This document shows positions 17,550-26,777 of a stretch of 64,000 nucleotides of DNA, in pieces. How positions within the stretch are numbered: the stretch's first letter is position 1; each line of letters begins with the position of its first letter. The translations under genes and the position numbers were made by a program. Below the pieces are notes generated by a model, which saw only the letters and a list, made by a program, of their open reading frames with translations, did no database searches and had not been told where the DNA came from. Origin of the DNA: Cyanobium sp. WAJ14-Wanaka (GTDB taxonomy: Bacteria > Cyanobacteriota > Cyanobacteriia > PCC-6307 > Cyanobiaceae); NCBI RefSeq assembly GCF_024345375.1, contig NZ_JAGQAZ010000002.1:372001-436000 (forward strand), given 5' to 3'.

Positions 17550-20530
17550 CTGCTAACCCATCCGCCACTTTTGAAGGGCTGCTCGGTCGCTTCCCCGCAT
17601 TCCAGGATCTGGGAGAAGACTGGCTCCGTTGGCTGGCCGAGCGGGCCCGACCTTTCCATTGCACGGTGGGGCAGGAGCTGCTGCACCCGGGCCGCATGCC
17701 CGAGCAATGCTTCTGCATCGTGGAGGGTCGAGGACGCCTCCTGCATAACGATCCAGGTCTGCGCCGGCCGGTGACCCTGGCTTACGCTCAGCCAGGAGAT
17801 TTGGTGGGCTGGGCTGGGCTGGTTTGCCGCAACCCCTGTGAATGGTTGACTGCCGCCACCCCGCTCAAACTGATTGGCTTTGCTGCGGAAGATTTTTACA
17901 CTCTTGAGGGTGAATCCGAGGCATTTCGCAGCTGGTTGGCTCGCTCTAATTCTCCCGCTGAGCTGATGGGAGTGCTGCAGCCCGCTCTGCGGGCCCGTGC
18001 CCAGGCCGAGCCCAATGAACGGGAGGTCCTGCGCCGCATGTTGCCAGGCATTCGGGTGGTGTCCGACCCCCAGCTGCGTAGCTTGCCCGTGGACGGGGCC
18101 ATCTGGCTTTGGGATTCCCAGCCCCTGGAGGGGTCCGTGCCGAGAGGCGAGCCCGTGGACGCTGATCGGTTGGCGGCCATCCCCGTGGGACAGCCCCTGC
18201 GGTTGTTGAGGGTGGAATCCGCCCAGTGGCAAGAGCTGGTAGAGACGCCTGTATCACCAACACTGGCGACCCTGCCCAGTAGCTCCGACCTATGGAGTGG
18301 CGACCGTTATGCAGACCTTACCCAGCCCGCTGCAGCACCGGCACCCCAAGTAGACGGCGCTGCCCAGCCCCTGCGGCTGAATGGCCGCTTGGTGCCAGAA
18401 ATCACCGGGGCTGGCCCCCTAGGGCAAACTATGGCCTGCCTCGAGATGCTGGCCCAATTTTACGGCGCCCCCTTCCGTAGGGATGTGATCGAGCGGGCTG
18501 CCCGCGACACCCTTCAGGATCGGCCCGCAAGTCTGGAGTTGATTGGCAATCTCTCTACCCTGATGGGATTCACCGGCACCATGGCTGACCTGCCAGAGGT
18601 CCAGCTGTCCCGCGCAGCCTTCCCCTGCTTTGCCCTGCTGTTGGAGCAGCCGGCGATCATCTTTGAAATCAGCAAGGGCGAGATAAAAGCAGTTGTACCT
18701 GAATATGGCCGGGTGAAGTTGCCCCTCAGTCAACTCACTTCAGATCGTGGGGGGGCACGGGTCTTGCTATTACAGCCTGGACGCGATACTCAACGCAAAA
18801 AACTGGGTCTTTCTTGGTTTTTCCCACAAATTCGTAAGTATCGGCGCAGTCTGATTGAAGTGCTCGTTGCATCCCTGGTGCTGCAGCTTTTAAATTTGGC
18901 CCAGCCGCTGGTGATGCAGCAGATTTTCGACAAGGTGATTGGCCAGCAGAATTTAGATACTCTTTATACCCTCGGCCTGGTTTTAGTATTTGTTAGCCTA
19001 TTCCAAGGCCTGCTGGGTGCGGTGCGCACTTACCTATTTGCAGACACTACCAATAGGATTGATATCGTGCTTGGTGCCGAGGTGATCCAGCACCTGCTGC
19101 GCCTCCCCCTGCGCTATTTCGATCATCGGCCCGTAGGGGAATTGCAAACCCGTCTGGGCGAGCTTGGCAACATCCGCAACTTTCTCACTGGCAACCTGCT
19201 GACCCTGGCGCTGGATGGGGTTTTTTCAATCATCTACGTGGCGGTGATGGTTTTTTACAGTGGTGTACTAACGGCCGTAAGCCTGGGTGTAATCCCCCTG
19301 TTTTTAGGGCTAACATATTTGGCTTCTCCGGCTATCAAGAGCCAGTTGAGGAAGGCGGCAGAGAAGAATGCCGCCACCCAGAGCATGTTGGTGGAAGCCC
19401 TCAATGGTGTGCAAACCATCAAGGCCCAGAATGCAGAAAATACGGTGCGTTGGCGTTGGCAGCGCAGCTATTCCTCTTTCATGAGTGAAAGCTTTCGTAC
19501 CTTGCTTATAGGAGTTTCCACGGGTACGGCCGGTCAGTTTCTCAGCCAGTTGAGTGGTTTGATAACCCTTTGGGTAGGTGCTTTTTTGGTTATCAAGGGC
19601 CAGCTCACCATCGGCCAATTGATTGCCTTTCGGATTATTTCAGGCTATGTGGTGGGCCCCTTGATAAATATAGCTACTAGTTGGCAGAGTTTCCAAGGGG
19701 TCGCCCTCTCGATCGAGCGCCTCAGCGATGTGGTGGATGCTGCTCCTGAGGGATCAGATGAGGAGCTTGATCAGCTACCGCTTCCGCCTGTTGCTGGAGA
19801 AGTGGTATTTCAGAATGTCGATTTCCGCTTCAACCAAGGCTCGCCGTTGGTGGTGAAGAATGTCAGTTTTCAGGTGCCTGCCGGAGCCTTTGTGGGCATC
19901 GTTGGTCGGAGCGGCAGCGGCAAAAGCACTATCATGAAATTGTTGCCGCGCCTCTATGAACCTGAGGCCGGTCGAATCCTGATCGATGGCTACGACATCG
20001 CCAAGTTGCAGTTGGGTTCAATTCGCCGCCAGCTTGGCATCGTGCCCCAGGACAGCCTGCTGTTTGATGGCTCGGTGCGCGACAATATTGCCCTTACTGC
20101 TCCAGATGCAACCAGTGAGGAAATAGCAGCTGCAGCCAAGGTTGCCTGTGCCCATGATTTCATCATGGAGTTGCCCCAGGGTTATGCAAGCCGGGTTGGT
20201 GAGAGGGGTAGCGCCCTATCCGGTGGTCAGCGACAGCGCATTGCCATTGCCCGCGCAGTTCTTCAGCGCCCGGATCTTTTAATCTTGGACGAAGCAACTA
20301 GTGCCCTTGATTACCTTACCGAACGCCAAGTATGTCTCAATTTAAAGAAGGTATTTGAAGGTTCTACCGTGTTTTTCATTACCCATCGCCTCAGCACAAT
20401 ACGCTCCTCCGATTTGATCTTGATGATGGAGGCTGGTGCCTTAGTCGAGTTGGGCACCCACCAACAGCTGCTCGACCAGCAGGGCCGTTATTTTGCCCTT
20501 TACAGCCAGCAGGAGGCCGACCTTGACTGA
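17546..20530 (+). CDS. HlyB-like type I secretion ABC transporter with CNB-like and degenerate C39 domains
   Basis: 994 residues, longer than a typical HlyB of about 700. Domains in order are: a cyclic-nucleotide-binding-like beta barrel (about 8-120), a linker, a C39-peptidase-like domain (about 285-400), the ABC membrane domain (about 430-720) and the nucleotide-binding domain (about 745-985). The NBD has GRSGSGKST (Walker A, about 787), LSGGQRQRIAIARA, LLILDEATSALD and FITHRLS, so the ATPase is intact. In the C39-like domain the segment GQTMACLEML has Gln where the catalytic Cys of CGxAC peptidases stands, and the usual His before the beta strand is absent. It should therefore bind, not cleave, its substrate, as in HlyB. 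This fits export of an RTX-type protein with a C-terminal signal. The neighbouring HlyD overlaps its 3' end. Confidence 0.92.
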   Translation: MTANPSATFEGLLGRFPAFQDLGEDWLRWLAERARPFHCTVGQELLHPGRMPEQCFCIVEGRGRLLHNDPGLRRPVTLAYAQPGDLVGWAGLVCRNPCEWLTAATPLKLIGFAAEDFYTLEGESEAFRSWLARSNSPAELMGVLQPALRARAQAEPNEREVLRRMLPGIRVVSDPQLRSLPVDGAIWLWDSQPLEGSVPRGEPVDADRLAAIPVGQPLRLLRVESAQWQELVETPVSPTLATLPSSSDLWSGDRYADLTQPAAAPAPQVDGAAQPLRLNGRLVPEITGAGPLGQTMACLEMLAQFYGAPFRRDVIERAARDTLQDRPASLELIGNLSTLMGFTGTMADLPEVQLSRAAFPCFALLLEQPAIIFEISKGEIKAVVPEYGRVKLPLSQLTSDRGGARVLLLQPGRDTQRKKLGLSWFFPQIRKYRRSLIEVLVASLVLQLLNLAQPLVMQQIFDKVIGQQNLDTLYTLGLVLVFVSLFQGLLGAVRTYLFADTTNRIDIVLGAEVIQHLLRLPLRYFDHRPVGELQTRLGELGNIRNFLTGNLLTLALDGVFSIIYVAVMVFYSGVLTAVSLGVIPLFLGLTYLASPAIKSQLRKAAEKNAATQSMLVEALNGVQTIKAQNAENTVRWRWQRSYSSFMSESFRTLLIGVSTGTAGQFLSQLSGLITLWVGAFLVIKGQLTIGQLIAFRIISGYVVGPLINIATSWQSFQGVALSIERLSDVVDAAPEGSDEELDQLPLPPVAGEVVFQNVDFRFNQGSPLVVKNVSFQVPAGAFVGIVGRSGSGKSTIMKLLPRLYEPEAGRILIDGYDIAKLQLGSIRRQLGIVPQDSLLFDGSVRDNIALTAPDATSEEIAAAAKVACAHDFIMELPQGYASRVGERGSALSGGQRQRIAIARAVLQRPDLLILDEATSALDYLTERQVCLNLKKVFEGSTVFFITHRLSTIRSSDLILMMEAGALVELGTHQQLLDQQGRYFALYSQQEADLD
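20511..20516 (+). promoter_or_regulatory. Strong ribosome binding site setting the HlyD start
   Basis: A perfect AGGAGG lies inside the end of the ABC gene, 6 bp before TTG at 20523. It favours this TTG over the earlier in-frame TTG at 20493. Confidence 0.7.
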
Positions 20531-21791
20531 CCCCTCACCTGCGGATGGCAACACCAACCCAAAAACCCCAAACCCCCAGCTGCAACTTTGGGAGGGAAGT
20601 TCTTCCTATGTAGAACAGGGAACCCATTGGTCTTCCGCCTTGATTTGGTTATGTACAGCGCTTTTGGGCGGCAGCTTGATTTGGGCCTTCACGGCCAGAC
20701 TGGATCAAACCGTATCCCTGCGCGGGCGGCTAGAACCAGCCGGCAGTGTCCGAGAGGTGGATTCCCCCAGTGGGGGCGTTGTTAGCAAGGTATATGTCAG
20801 GGACGGCCAGATTGTAAATGTAGGTACCCCCCTTTTTGATGTGGAGGCAAAGGGGCTGGCAAGCCGTCGGCAGGCCACCATTACTACTATTCGCCTATTG
20901 GAGTTGCAGGCTCAAGGAATTAAGGGAATCCTGCAGAGTGAGGGTGATCCACGCAAATTCAAGCCAATTCCCCCCCTTCCTTTGGTTGACAATCCTGTTT
21001 TATTTTCCCAGCTTAGTGCAGCTCGTCAGCAAATCACCCAATTGCGGTCCCAGCTCTCCCAGATATCTGCGCGGTTAGCCAGTCGCAGAGAGTCTCTGCT
21101 TCTTCAGGAGCGAATTGCCAAGGACTTAACGGTTTTATTTCGAAATGGTGGTATAGCCCGTAATCAGTATCTTACCCAGCTTGATCAGGTTCAAGCAATC
21201 AGGACAGAGGTGATCAGCCTTGAGGAAGAAAGGGTGAAAAGTGTTGGCCAGGCGGCTGGGCAGCTAAATGAAATTAATAGACAACTTCTCAATTTAAAGG
21301 CTGAGCTCGTTGCTACCCGAGAAAATCTTTCCTATCGCACAGTGCGAGCACCAATTGCTGGAAAAGTTTTTGATTCTAAGCTTTATAGATACGCCGTAAT
21401 TAATGCAGATCAAACAGTGCTTAAGCTAGTTCCTGCAAATCGCCTCCAGGCATCTGTAGAAATTAGTGATGCGGATATTGGCTTTATGAAGCTTGGTCTG
21501 CCGGCAACTGTGTCTATTGATTCTTTCCCCTCAGGAGAATTTGGTTACATAAATGGCACGCTTACTAAGATTGGCTCTGACGCCCTTCCTCCTGATCCAA
21601 AGTCCCAGCAATACCGATTTCCTGCAACTGTTACTTTAAGGCAGCAAGGCGTATTTTCAGGGGAAAATAAGTTGAATTTGCAGAGTGGTATGGGCGTTAC
21701 TGCCAATATAAGGCTGCGTTCTAGGCCAGTCATTACCCTGCTCAGCGATATGTTCATTAAGCAGTTAGATGGTGTTAAGCGTTTTCGCTAG
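20523..21791 (+). CDS. HlyD-family membrane fusion protein of the type I secretion system
   Basis: 422 residues from TTG at 20523, chosen for the AGGAGG 6 bp upstream; it overlaps the ABC gene by 8 bp. A cytoplasmic N-terminus of about 35 residues is followed by one membrane helix (SALIWLCTALLGGSLIWAFT). The lipoyl/barrel-sandwich half-motif VDSPSGGVVSKVYVRDGQIV comes next, then a long coiled coil (about 100-260, Gln/Leu/Arg-rich), the second half-motif (VRAPIAGKVFD) and a C-terminal beta domain. It links the inner-membrane ABC protein to an outer-membrane TolC channel, which is not encoded here. The 3' end overlaps the convergent glycosyltransferase gene by 17 bp. Confidence 0.92.
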   Translation: MTDPSPADGNTNPKTPNPQLQLWEGSSSYVEQGTHWSSALIWLCTALLGGSLIWAFTARLDQTVSLRGRLEPAGSVREVDSPSGGVVSKVYVRDGQIVNVGTPLFDVEAKGLASRRQATITTIRLLELQAQGIKGILQSEGDPRKFKPIPPLPLVDNPVLFSQLSAARQQITQLRSQLSQISARLASRRESLLLQERIAKDLTVLFRNGGIARNQYLTQLDQVQAIRTEVISLEEERVKSVGQAAGQLNEINRQLLNLKAELVATRENLSYRTVRAPIAGKVFDSKLYRYAVINADQTVLKLVPANRLQASVEISDADIGFMKLGLPATVSIDSFPSGEFGYINGTLTKIGSDALPPDPKSQQYRFPATVTLRQQGVFSGENKLNLQSGMGVTANIRLRSRPVITLLSDMFIKQLDGVKRFR

Positions 21792-22935
21792 CGCTTCGTT
21801 TCTGTAATACTCGGCGGTATAGGCGCTCGCTAGCGTCAACGGTTTTCTCCCAGTTGAATTTTTCTAGCACTTTTCTCTTCATGCTCAAGGCCTGGCGGCT
21901 TTGAGGGCCGGCCTTGATTGCCTCAAGCACTGCTCGCTTAATGCTGGTTGGGTCTGCTGGATCTCCGTACCAGGCATCTTTGCCTAGATACTCCAGTTCA
22001 TGGCCAAAGGTGCTGCCCACCAGTGGAGTGCCTGCGAGGGCTGCCTCCAGGCTCACTAGACCGCAGGTTTCCATCCAACTGGGCAGCACATGAACCGCAG
22101 CGGCCGCATAGGCAGATGCCAGTTGTTCTTGGGGCAGGTGATCAATCACCAGAAGCCTCTCGCCATAGATGCGCTGGCAGAGCTCTCGGTAGCTGGGCCA
22201 GTGGTCACCATTGCCGATCAACACGATTGGTAGATTTGTCTCCCGTAAGGCCCAGCAGAGCATCGCTTGGTTTTTGGCTGGTTCGATGCGGCCCGCCTGC
22301 AACACAAACGGCTGGGTGAGGCCGAAACGTTCACGAAAAGGCGAGGGGTCAGCATCGAGAAATAGTTTTGGATCTACGCCGTAATGCGCTACCTCGAAGC
22401 AGTCACCATCCCAGTGGAGATCGCTGCGAACCGCCTGGAGCTCCAGCCAGCTGTTTGGCAATAGACCATCCACCCCCTTAAGCAGATGGGCCACCAGCCT
22501 TAGGCCAGATTGATCCCAGCTGCCATCTCCGCTGGCCTGGATGTGGCCGTTCGGGAGCATCACCGTAAGGCGGCGTTCCCGCAATTGATCGAGAAGAGGC
22601 TGGGCGGCCCCAGCTCCTTCTTCTGCGGCTTTCTCTAGGAGCCCCACGCTGCCGCGACTTCCCCATAGTGCCCGGGCGATCGATACCCAGATTGGTGAAA
22701 CAACCACCGGCATCTGGGCTTGGTGGCAGCTGAGCAGCTGCTGTTCAAAGCTTTGGTGTACCCGGCAGTTGAATATGTGCACCAGATCAAATCCGGCCGG
22801 GTTAAATCGATCGGCATTTATCAATTCCACGCTGTGGCCGCGTTGCATTAGCCGCTTGCCTGTTTCGCGCATCTGCACGCCGTCGCCTCCGCCCCAATCG
22901 CCTGCGGTGCCATGATTTACCAGCAGAATTCGCAT
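21775..22935 (-). CDS. GT4 family glycosyltransferase
   Basis: 386 residues from ATG at 22935 (MRILLVNHGT). The frame extends to 22992 but would then abut the divergent gene's ATG. The N-terminal GTAGDWGGGDGVQMRETG is a Gly-rich loop after the first strand, as in GT-B enzymes. The donor domain has FVLQAGRIEPAKNQAMLCWA and METCGLVSLEAALAGTPLV (E-x7-E) and ends in a normal C-terminal helix. All GT4 landmarks are present; the substrates are unknown. Confidence 0.86.
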   Translation of the reverse strand: MRILLVNHGTAGDWGGGDGVQMRETGKRLMQRGHSVELINADRFNPAGFDLVHIFNCRVHQSFEQQLLSCHQAQMPVVVSPIWVSIARALWGSRGSVGLLEKAAEEGAGAAQPLLDQLRERRLTVMLPNGHIQASGDGSWDQSGLRLVAHLLKGVDGLLPNSWLELQAVRSDLHWDGDCFEVAHYGVDPKLFLDADPSPFRERFGLTQPFVLQAGRIEPAKNQAMLCWALRETNLPIVLIGNGDHWPSYRELCQRIYGERLLVIDHLPQEQLASAYAAAAVHVLPSWMETCGLVSLEAALAGTPLVGSTFGHELEYLGKDAWYGDPADPTSIKRAVLEAIKAGPQSRQALSMKRKVLEKFNWEKTVDASERLYRRVLQKRSASENA

Positions 22936-22991
22936 CTCTTTAGCCCTTTGGGGCCAGTGTATGGCTTGCCATAGGCTGTAATGATCGGCCA

Positions 22992-24560
22992 ATGGCTGTG
23001 CCCCTGTCCAGCGATCAAATCGCCCGCCTGGAGGCCGAGGGGGCTTGGCCCCAGGCCCTGGCGGAGCTCATGCTCCTGATGCGAAGTGGGGCAGAGATGG
23101 ATGCTGGGCTGCTGCATTGGCTTGGCAGGATTCACCAGCGTTTGGCGGCATCGGAGCAGGCCAGGCGGGCCTACCTGCGGGCTCTAGCCCTGGATCCTCA
23201 GCGCCCGAGCACCTACAACAATCTCGCTTTATTGGAGCTGGCGAGGCTAGATGGGGCCCAGGCCGAATTCTGGTTGCAAGAGGGCTTGCGCCAGCCGGCC
23301 CTCACCGACGATGAAGCCGAGCTTCTAAACGCCAGCGCCTGTGAGCTTTACCTATATCTGCTCAAACCCAAGCGGGCCCTGGAGCACGTGCAGCGGCAGC
23401 TCGAGCGTCGTGTATCGGTGATGGCCTTGGCCAACCGAGCAATCTGCCATCACAGGCTGGGCCAGTTGGAGCAGGCGTTGGCGGATCAGTACCAAGCTCT
23501 CAATTTGTTTCTCAGTCAGGTGGCACCCGACTGGCGGCTGTTTCCTGTGGCCGACCTGGTGGGTAGGCGCCTTGCTGACCTGCAGCAGAGTTGCCAGCTG
23601 CAGTTGATATTGCTGAACCTGGGCATCTATCGGCTGTTGCTGCAGCCAGATGATCGCCAGGGCCTGGATCTGTTGATGGCCTCGACCTTTAGCGATGTTG
23701 CTGATTGGCTTGATTTAGGCCGTTGTGCAAGTCGTTGGTGTGGTCAGCCTGTGCGGGATTTGCTTGTTTGGGAGGATCAAGGTTTTGGCGATTCGATCCA
23801 AAATCTGGCCTGGTTGCCAGATGCGGCAGCTCGCTGCCAGAAACTGCGCCTTTGGCTAAGGCCGCAGCTGATGGCTTTGGTGGAGGAGCGCCTGCACCTT
23901 CCCGCCAATGTGAGTGTGGAGCCAATGCCAGAGCAGGCTGACCCATGGGGTGAGGGAATTCCCCAGCTTGGTTTGTTTTTTCTGCCGATGCTCCTCAAGC
24001 AATGGCCCAGCCTGGACAGCCCCGCGAGACCCCCCTGGCTGCGCCGTCGGCAGGTGATTCGGGGAGCCTCGCCTTCTAGGCGAGTTGGCTTGGTCTGGAG
24101 CGCAGGTCGCCACAGAGCCCCCCAGCCAGAGCGCAGTGCCCGGGTGCGGGATGTGCCGTTTGATCAGCTCTGGACCCATGCCTTGCGCTGGCGCCAGTTG
24201 CATGGGCTTGAGCTAATTAGCCTCCAGTTGGAGGGCCACGACCATCCAGCAGTGGCGGCTCAGATGGGGGCGGGCCTTTTGCAGCCAGGCCTGCAGAGTG
24301 CTGATTGGTTGGCCACGGCCCAATGCCTTGATGGGCTGGATCTGGTGGTGAGTGTGGACACTTCTGTGGCTCACTTGGCCGGAGCCATGGGTATTCCCTG
24401 TGTCCTGCTGCTGGGGGTGCCGGCGGATTGGCGCTGGGGCCAGCAGGGCGCGTTCACCCCCCTTTACGGCAGCATGCGCCTTGCCCGCTGCAGCCACTTG
24501 GATGGCTGGGGATCTGCGATGGAGCAGGCAGATCAGCAGATCGAAGAGATCTTGACCTAG
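22992..24560 (+). CDS. TPR protein with C-terminal GT9-like domain
   Basis: 522 residues, ATG start at 22992. TPR-like helices fill about 1-180 (ARRAYLRALALDPQRPSTYN). The C-terminal part repeats the GT9-type blocks of the protein at 15112: LVWEDQGFGDSIQNLAWLP, RVGLVWSAGRH and VSVDTSVAHLAGAMGIPCV, then WRWG and a YGSMRL segment, so the two are paralogs flanking the secretion genes. Probably cytoplasmic. A 4 bp overlap joins its 3' end to the convergent gene. Confidence 0.82.
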   Translation: MAVPLSSDQIARLEAEGAWPQALAELMLLMRSGAEMDAGLLHWLGRIHQRLAASEQARRAYLRALALDPQRPSTYNNLALLELARLDGAQAEFWLQEGLRQPALTDDEAELLNASACELYLYLLKPKRALEHVQRQLERRVSVMALANRAICHHRLGQLEQALADQYQALNLFLSQVAPDWRLFPVADLVGRRLADLQQSCQLQLILLNLGIYRLLLQPDDRQGLDLLMASTFSDVADWLDLGRCASRWCGQPVRDLLVWEDQGFGDSIQNLAWLPDAAARCQKLRLWLRPQLMALVEERLHLPANVSVEPMPEQADPWGEGIPQLGLFFLPMLLKQWPSLDSPARPPWLRRRQVIRGASPSRRVGLVWSAGRHRAPQPERSARVRDVPFDQLWTHALRWRQLHGLELISLQLEGHDHPAVAAQMGAGLLQPGLQSADWLATAQCLDGLDLVVSVDTSVAHLAGAMGIPCVLLLGVPADWRWGQQGAFTPLYGSMRLARCSHLDGWGSAMEQADQQIEEILT

Positions 24561-25597
24561 AGCGCGGGGTAAGCGTTTATACGCTCAACCAACCGGGCAT
24601 CCACGGCCCGCCGCCGCCGCCAGAGCTCTTGGTAGAGCCAGAGCCGCCAGGGCAGTTGGCCCTGCAGTTGCCACTGCTGGCCCACCCAGCTGTGGGCTCG
24701 CGCCACCAGCCCTCGGCGTTCCGCCGGATTTTCGGCCAGGGAACGGGCCTCTGGCACCACCTGCTCCAGCCCTGTCACCAGGCGGGTTACCCCTGCCGGG
24801 GCCCAGAGGCTATAGAGCCCGGGCCCGCAGACTGTGGCCACGGATGCTGCAGCGCATTCGAGCAGCTTGATCGGTGTTTTGCAGGCGTTTGCTTCCGTGG
24901 CCTCGAGCGGCAGTAGGGCGATTTGGCAGCTGGCCAGCACGGCCCGGTAGTGCTGATAGGGCAGGGTCGGGTGAAACTCCAGCTGGTGGGCCGGCAGCCG
25001 CTGGGCCAGGGCCCGATCGCCGATCACCACCAGCTGCAAGGAGGGATCGGCCTTTGCCCATTCGGCCAGGGCCTGGCTGATGGCCTGGTGTTCGCCGCTG
25101 CGGTTTTGGTTGGCGATCAACAGCCGCAGCGGTGGGCGAGTGTGTTTAGCTAAATCCAGGGGGGGCAGCTGGGCAATGCTGTTTTCGAGCACCAGGGCCA
25201 GCGGTTGAAGGGGCCTGAGGGCATTCGCCAGCCGCGGGCTGGAGGTGTGTAGTGCGTGGCAGAGCTGCAGTGGCGCCAGGGCTATGGCCCGCAGCGGCGT
25301 CTGGATCGGTTCGGGAAAAAGGTCGGGGTGATCGTCCCATTCGGTGAGCAGTAGGCAACCTCGCTCCCTGAGCCATTGCAGGTGTTCCCACTGGCGCTGG
25401 CGGCTTTCTGGCAGGGGCCTCTGCCAGATCACCAGGCTGTGGGGCCGGATACAGCTACTAAAGCGAAATGGCCGTTCGTGGATGCGGCAATCCAGGCCCT
25501 GTTGTTGAAGCGCCTTGAACGGCTCGCGGATGCGCACCTGGTCGTGGGGGCCTGGACTGTTGACCAGCACCTCTATGCGCAGGGGGTGATCGTTCAA
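24557..25597 (-). CDS. Glycosyltransferase-like protein (GT-B fold)
   Basis: 346 residues if TTG at 25597 is used (LRIEVLVNSPGPHDQVRIRE follows). The ATG at 25672 would overlap the divergent gene's start. The fold is inferred from the alternating strand/helix pattern: LRLLIANQNRSGEHQAISQA (donor-domain first strand), IALLPLEATEANACKTPIKL and LLECAAASVATVCGPGLYSL, the last two corresponding to the GT4 donor site in shortened form (K-x4-E). Sequence around the site is diverged, so the family assignment is less certain than for its neighbours. It overlaps the preceding convergent gene by 4 bp. Confidence 0.68.
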   Translation of the reverse strand: MNDHPLRIEVLVNSPGPHDQVRIREPFKALQQQGLDCRIHERPFRFSSCIRPHSLVIWQRPLPESRQRQWEHLQWLRERGCLLLTEWDDHPDLFPEPIQTPLRAIALAPLQLCHALHTSSPRLANALRPLQPLALVLENSIAQLPPLDLAKHTRPPLRLLIANQNRSGEHQAISQALAEWAKADPSLQLVVIGDRALAQRLPAHQLEFHPTLPYQHYRAVLASCQIALLPLEATEANACKTPIKLLECAAASVATVCGPGLYSLWAPAGVTRLVTGLEQVVPEARSLAENPAERRGLVARAHSWVGQQWQLQGQLPWRLWLYQELWRRRRAVDARLVERINAYPAL

Positions 25598-25621
25598 GAT
25601 GGCGGTTTGGTTGGGCCCAGC

Positions 25622-26752
25622 ATGGCCGGCATGCAGCGCTACGGCGGCGAGGAGCTTGGAGAAGCCCCCCATATCGTGGTGCTGGGCTCCTGCAAGGTGG
25701 GCAACTTTGTGGTGAGCACCCCGGTGCTACGGGGTCTTAAGGCCCGCTTTCCCAAGGCCGTGCTGGGTTTTGTGGGCAGTGAGCTCACGGCTGATTTTGA
25801 GGCGGCCCTGGATGCGATCGATTGGCGCCTTAGCTGGGATGATCCTGCCCCCGGTGCCGGCTTGCGGCTGCAGCAGGAGCTGGCGCAGCTGCAGCAGCGC
25901 CATGGGCCGGTGCAGTTGGCGGTGAACCTGGATGGTTTCAATCCAGTCACCTGCAGCCTGGTGCCCTGGCTGAACCCCTGCTTTGTGGCTGGAGGCAGCC
26001 TGACGGCCAACCTGCGCCGCCAGTTGCCCTGGGGTGAGCTGCCCCAGCAGCACTTTTTGGCTGATCCGGAGTGGGATAGCCCGGCTTTTTTGGATCGCTA
26101 CCGGGGGGTGTTTGCCAGCAACTACATCGCAGAGCTGTTTTGCCGGCTGGCCTTTGTGGCGGACTACGCCGACCCAACCGCCATCGAGTTACCGGCCTCG
26201 GATCCGCCCTTTGAGGTGCCGGAGTTGCTGATTCACTGCACCACGGCCCGGGGGGCCAAGCTTTGGCCCTTCAGCCATTGGCGCCAAGTGGTGGAATTTG
26301 CCACAGGGCGGGGTTGGCGGGTGGGGCTGGTGGGCAGCCCGCCGGCGGCCCAGCGGGAGGCCTACAACGCTGGGGATGGGGAGGAGGATCTGCTTGCCAG
26401 CACTGGACTGGAGGATCTGCGGGGCCGCACCAGCCTGATGGAGTTGGCCGGTGCGGCCCAGCGGGCCAGGGCGGTGATCAGCGTGGATGCTGGCCCCCTA
26501 CATATTGCTGCGGCAGTGGGTACCCCGACCCTGGCGGTGGTGGGGAATGATGGCGCCGGTGTGGGGGCCAGCCCAGTGCGGTTGTGGCTGCCTCGCTGCG
26601 AAAACGTGAGTCGCACTACTGCTATGGCCAGTTGCTCGGCCTGCAGCGACAACCGCTTCCGCAACGACGACTGCCTAGTGGACGGCCATCCCTGCATGGC
26701 CTCCGTGGGACCCGAGCAGGTGATTGGGTGGCTGGAGGGGGTAATGGGGTAA
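25622..26752 (+). CDS. GT9-like (heptosyltransferase-type) glycosyltransferase
   Basis: 376 residues from ATG at 25622 (a second ATG lies at 25631). The N-terminal HIVVLGSCKVGNFVVSTPVL is the GT9 first strand and loop (usually R-x-D-x-x-G-D-x-x-x-x-x-P). The C-terminal VISVDAGPLHIAAAVGTPTL is the ADP-heptose site with D and H conserved. It ends with a Cys-rich segment (CSACSDNRFRNDDC) like that at the end of heptosyltransferases. Divergent from the gene at 25597 across 24 bp. The heptose pathway at 30-38 kb could supply its donor; that is inference. Confidence 0.84.
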   Translation: MAGMQRYGGEELGEAPHIVVLGSCKVGNFVVSTPVLRGLKARFPKAVLGFVGSELTADFEAALDAIDWRLSWDDPAPGAGLRLQQELAQLQQRHGPVQLAVNLDGFNPVTCSLVPWLNPCFVAGGSLTANLRRQLPWGELPQQHFLADPEWDSPAFLDRYRGVFASNYIAELFCRLAFVADYADPTAIELPASDPPFEVPELLIHCTTARGAKLWPFSHWRQVVEFATGRGWRVGLVGSPPAAQREAYNAGDGEEDLLASTGLEDLRGRTSLMELAGAAQRARAVISVDAGPLHIAAAVGTPTLAVVGNDGAGVGASPVRLWLPRCENVSRTTAMASCSACSDNRFRNDDCLVDGHPCMASVGPEQVIGWLEGVMG

Positions 26753-26777
26753 GGATTGGGCTCAGCCTTATATCCAT

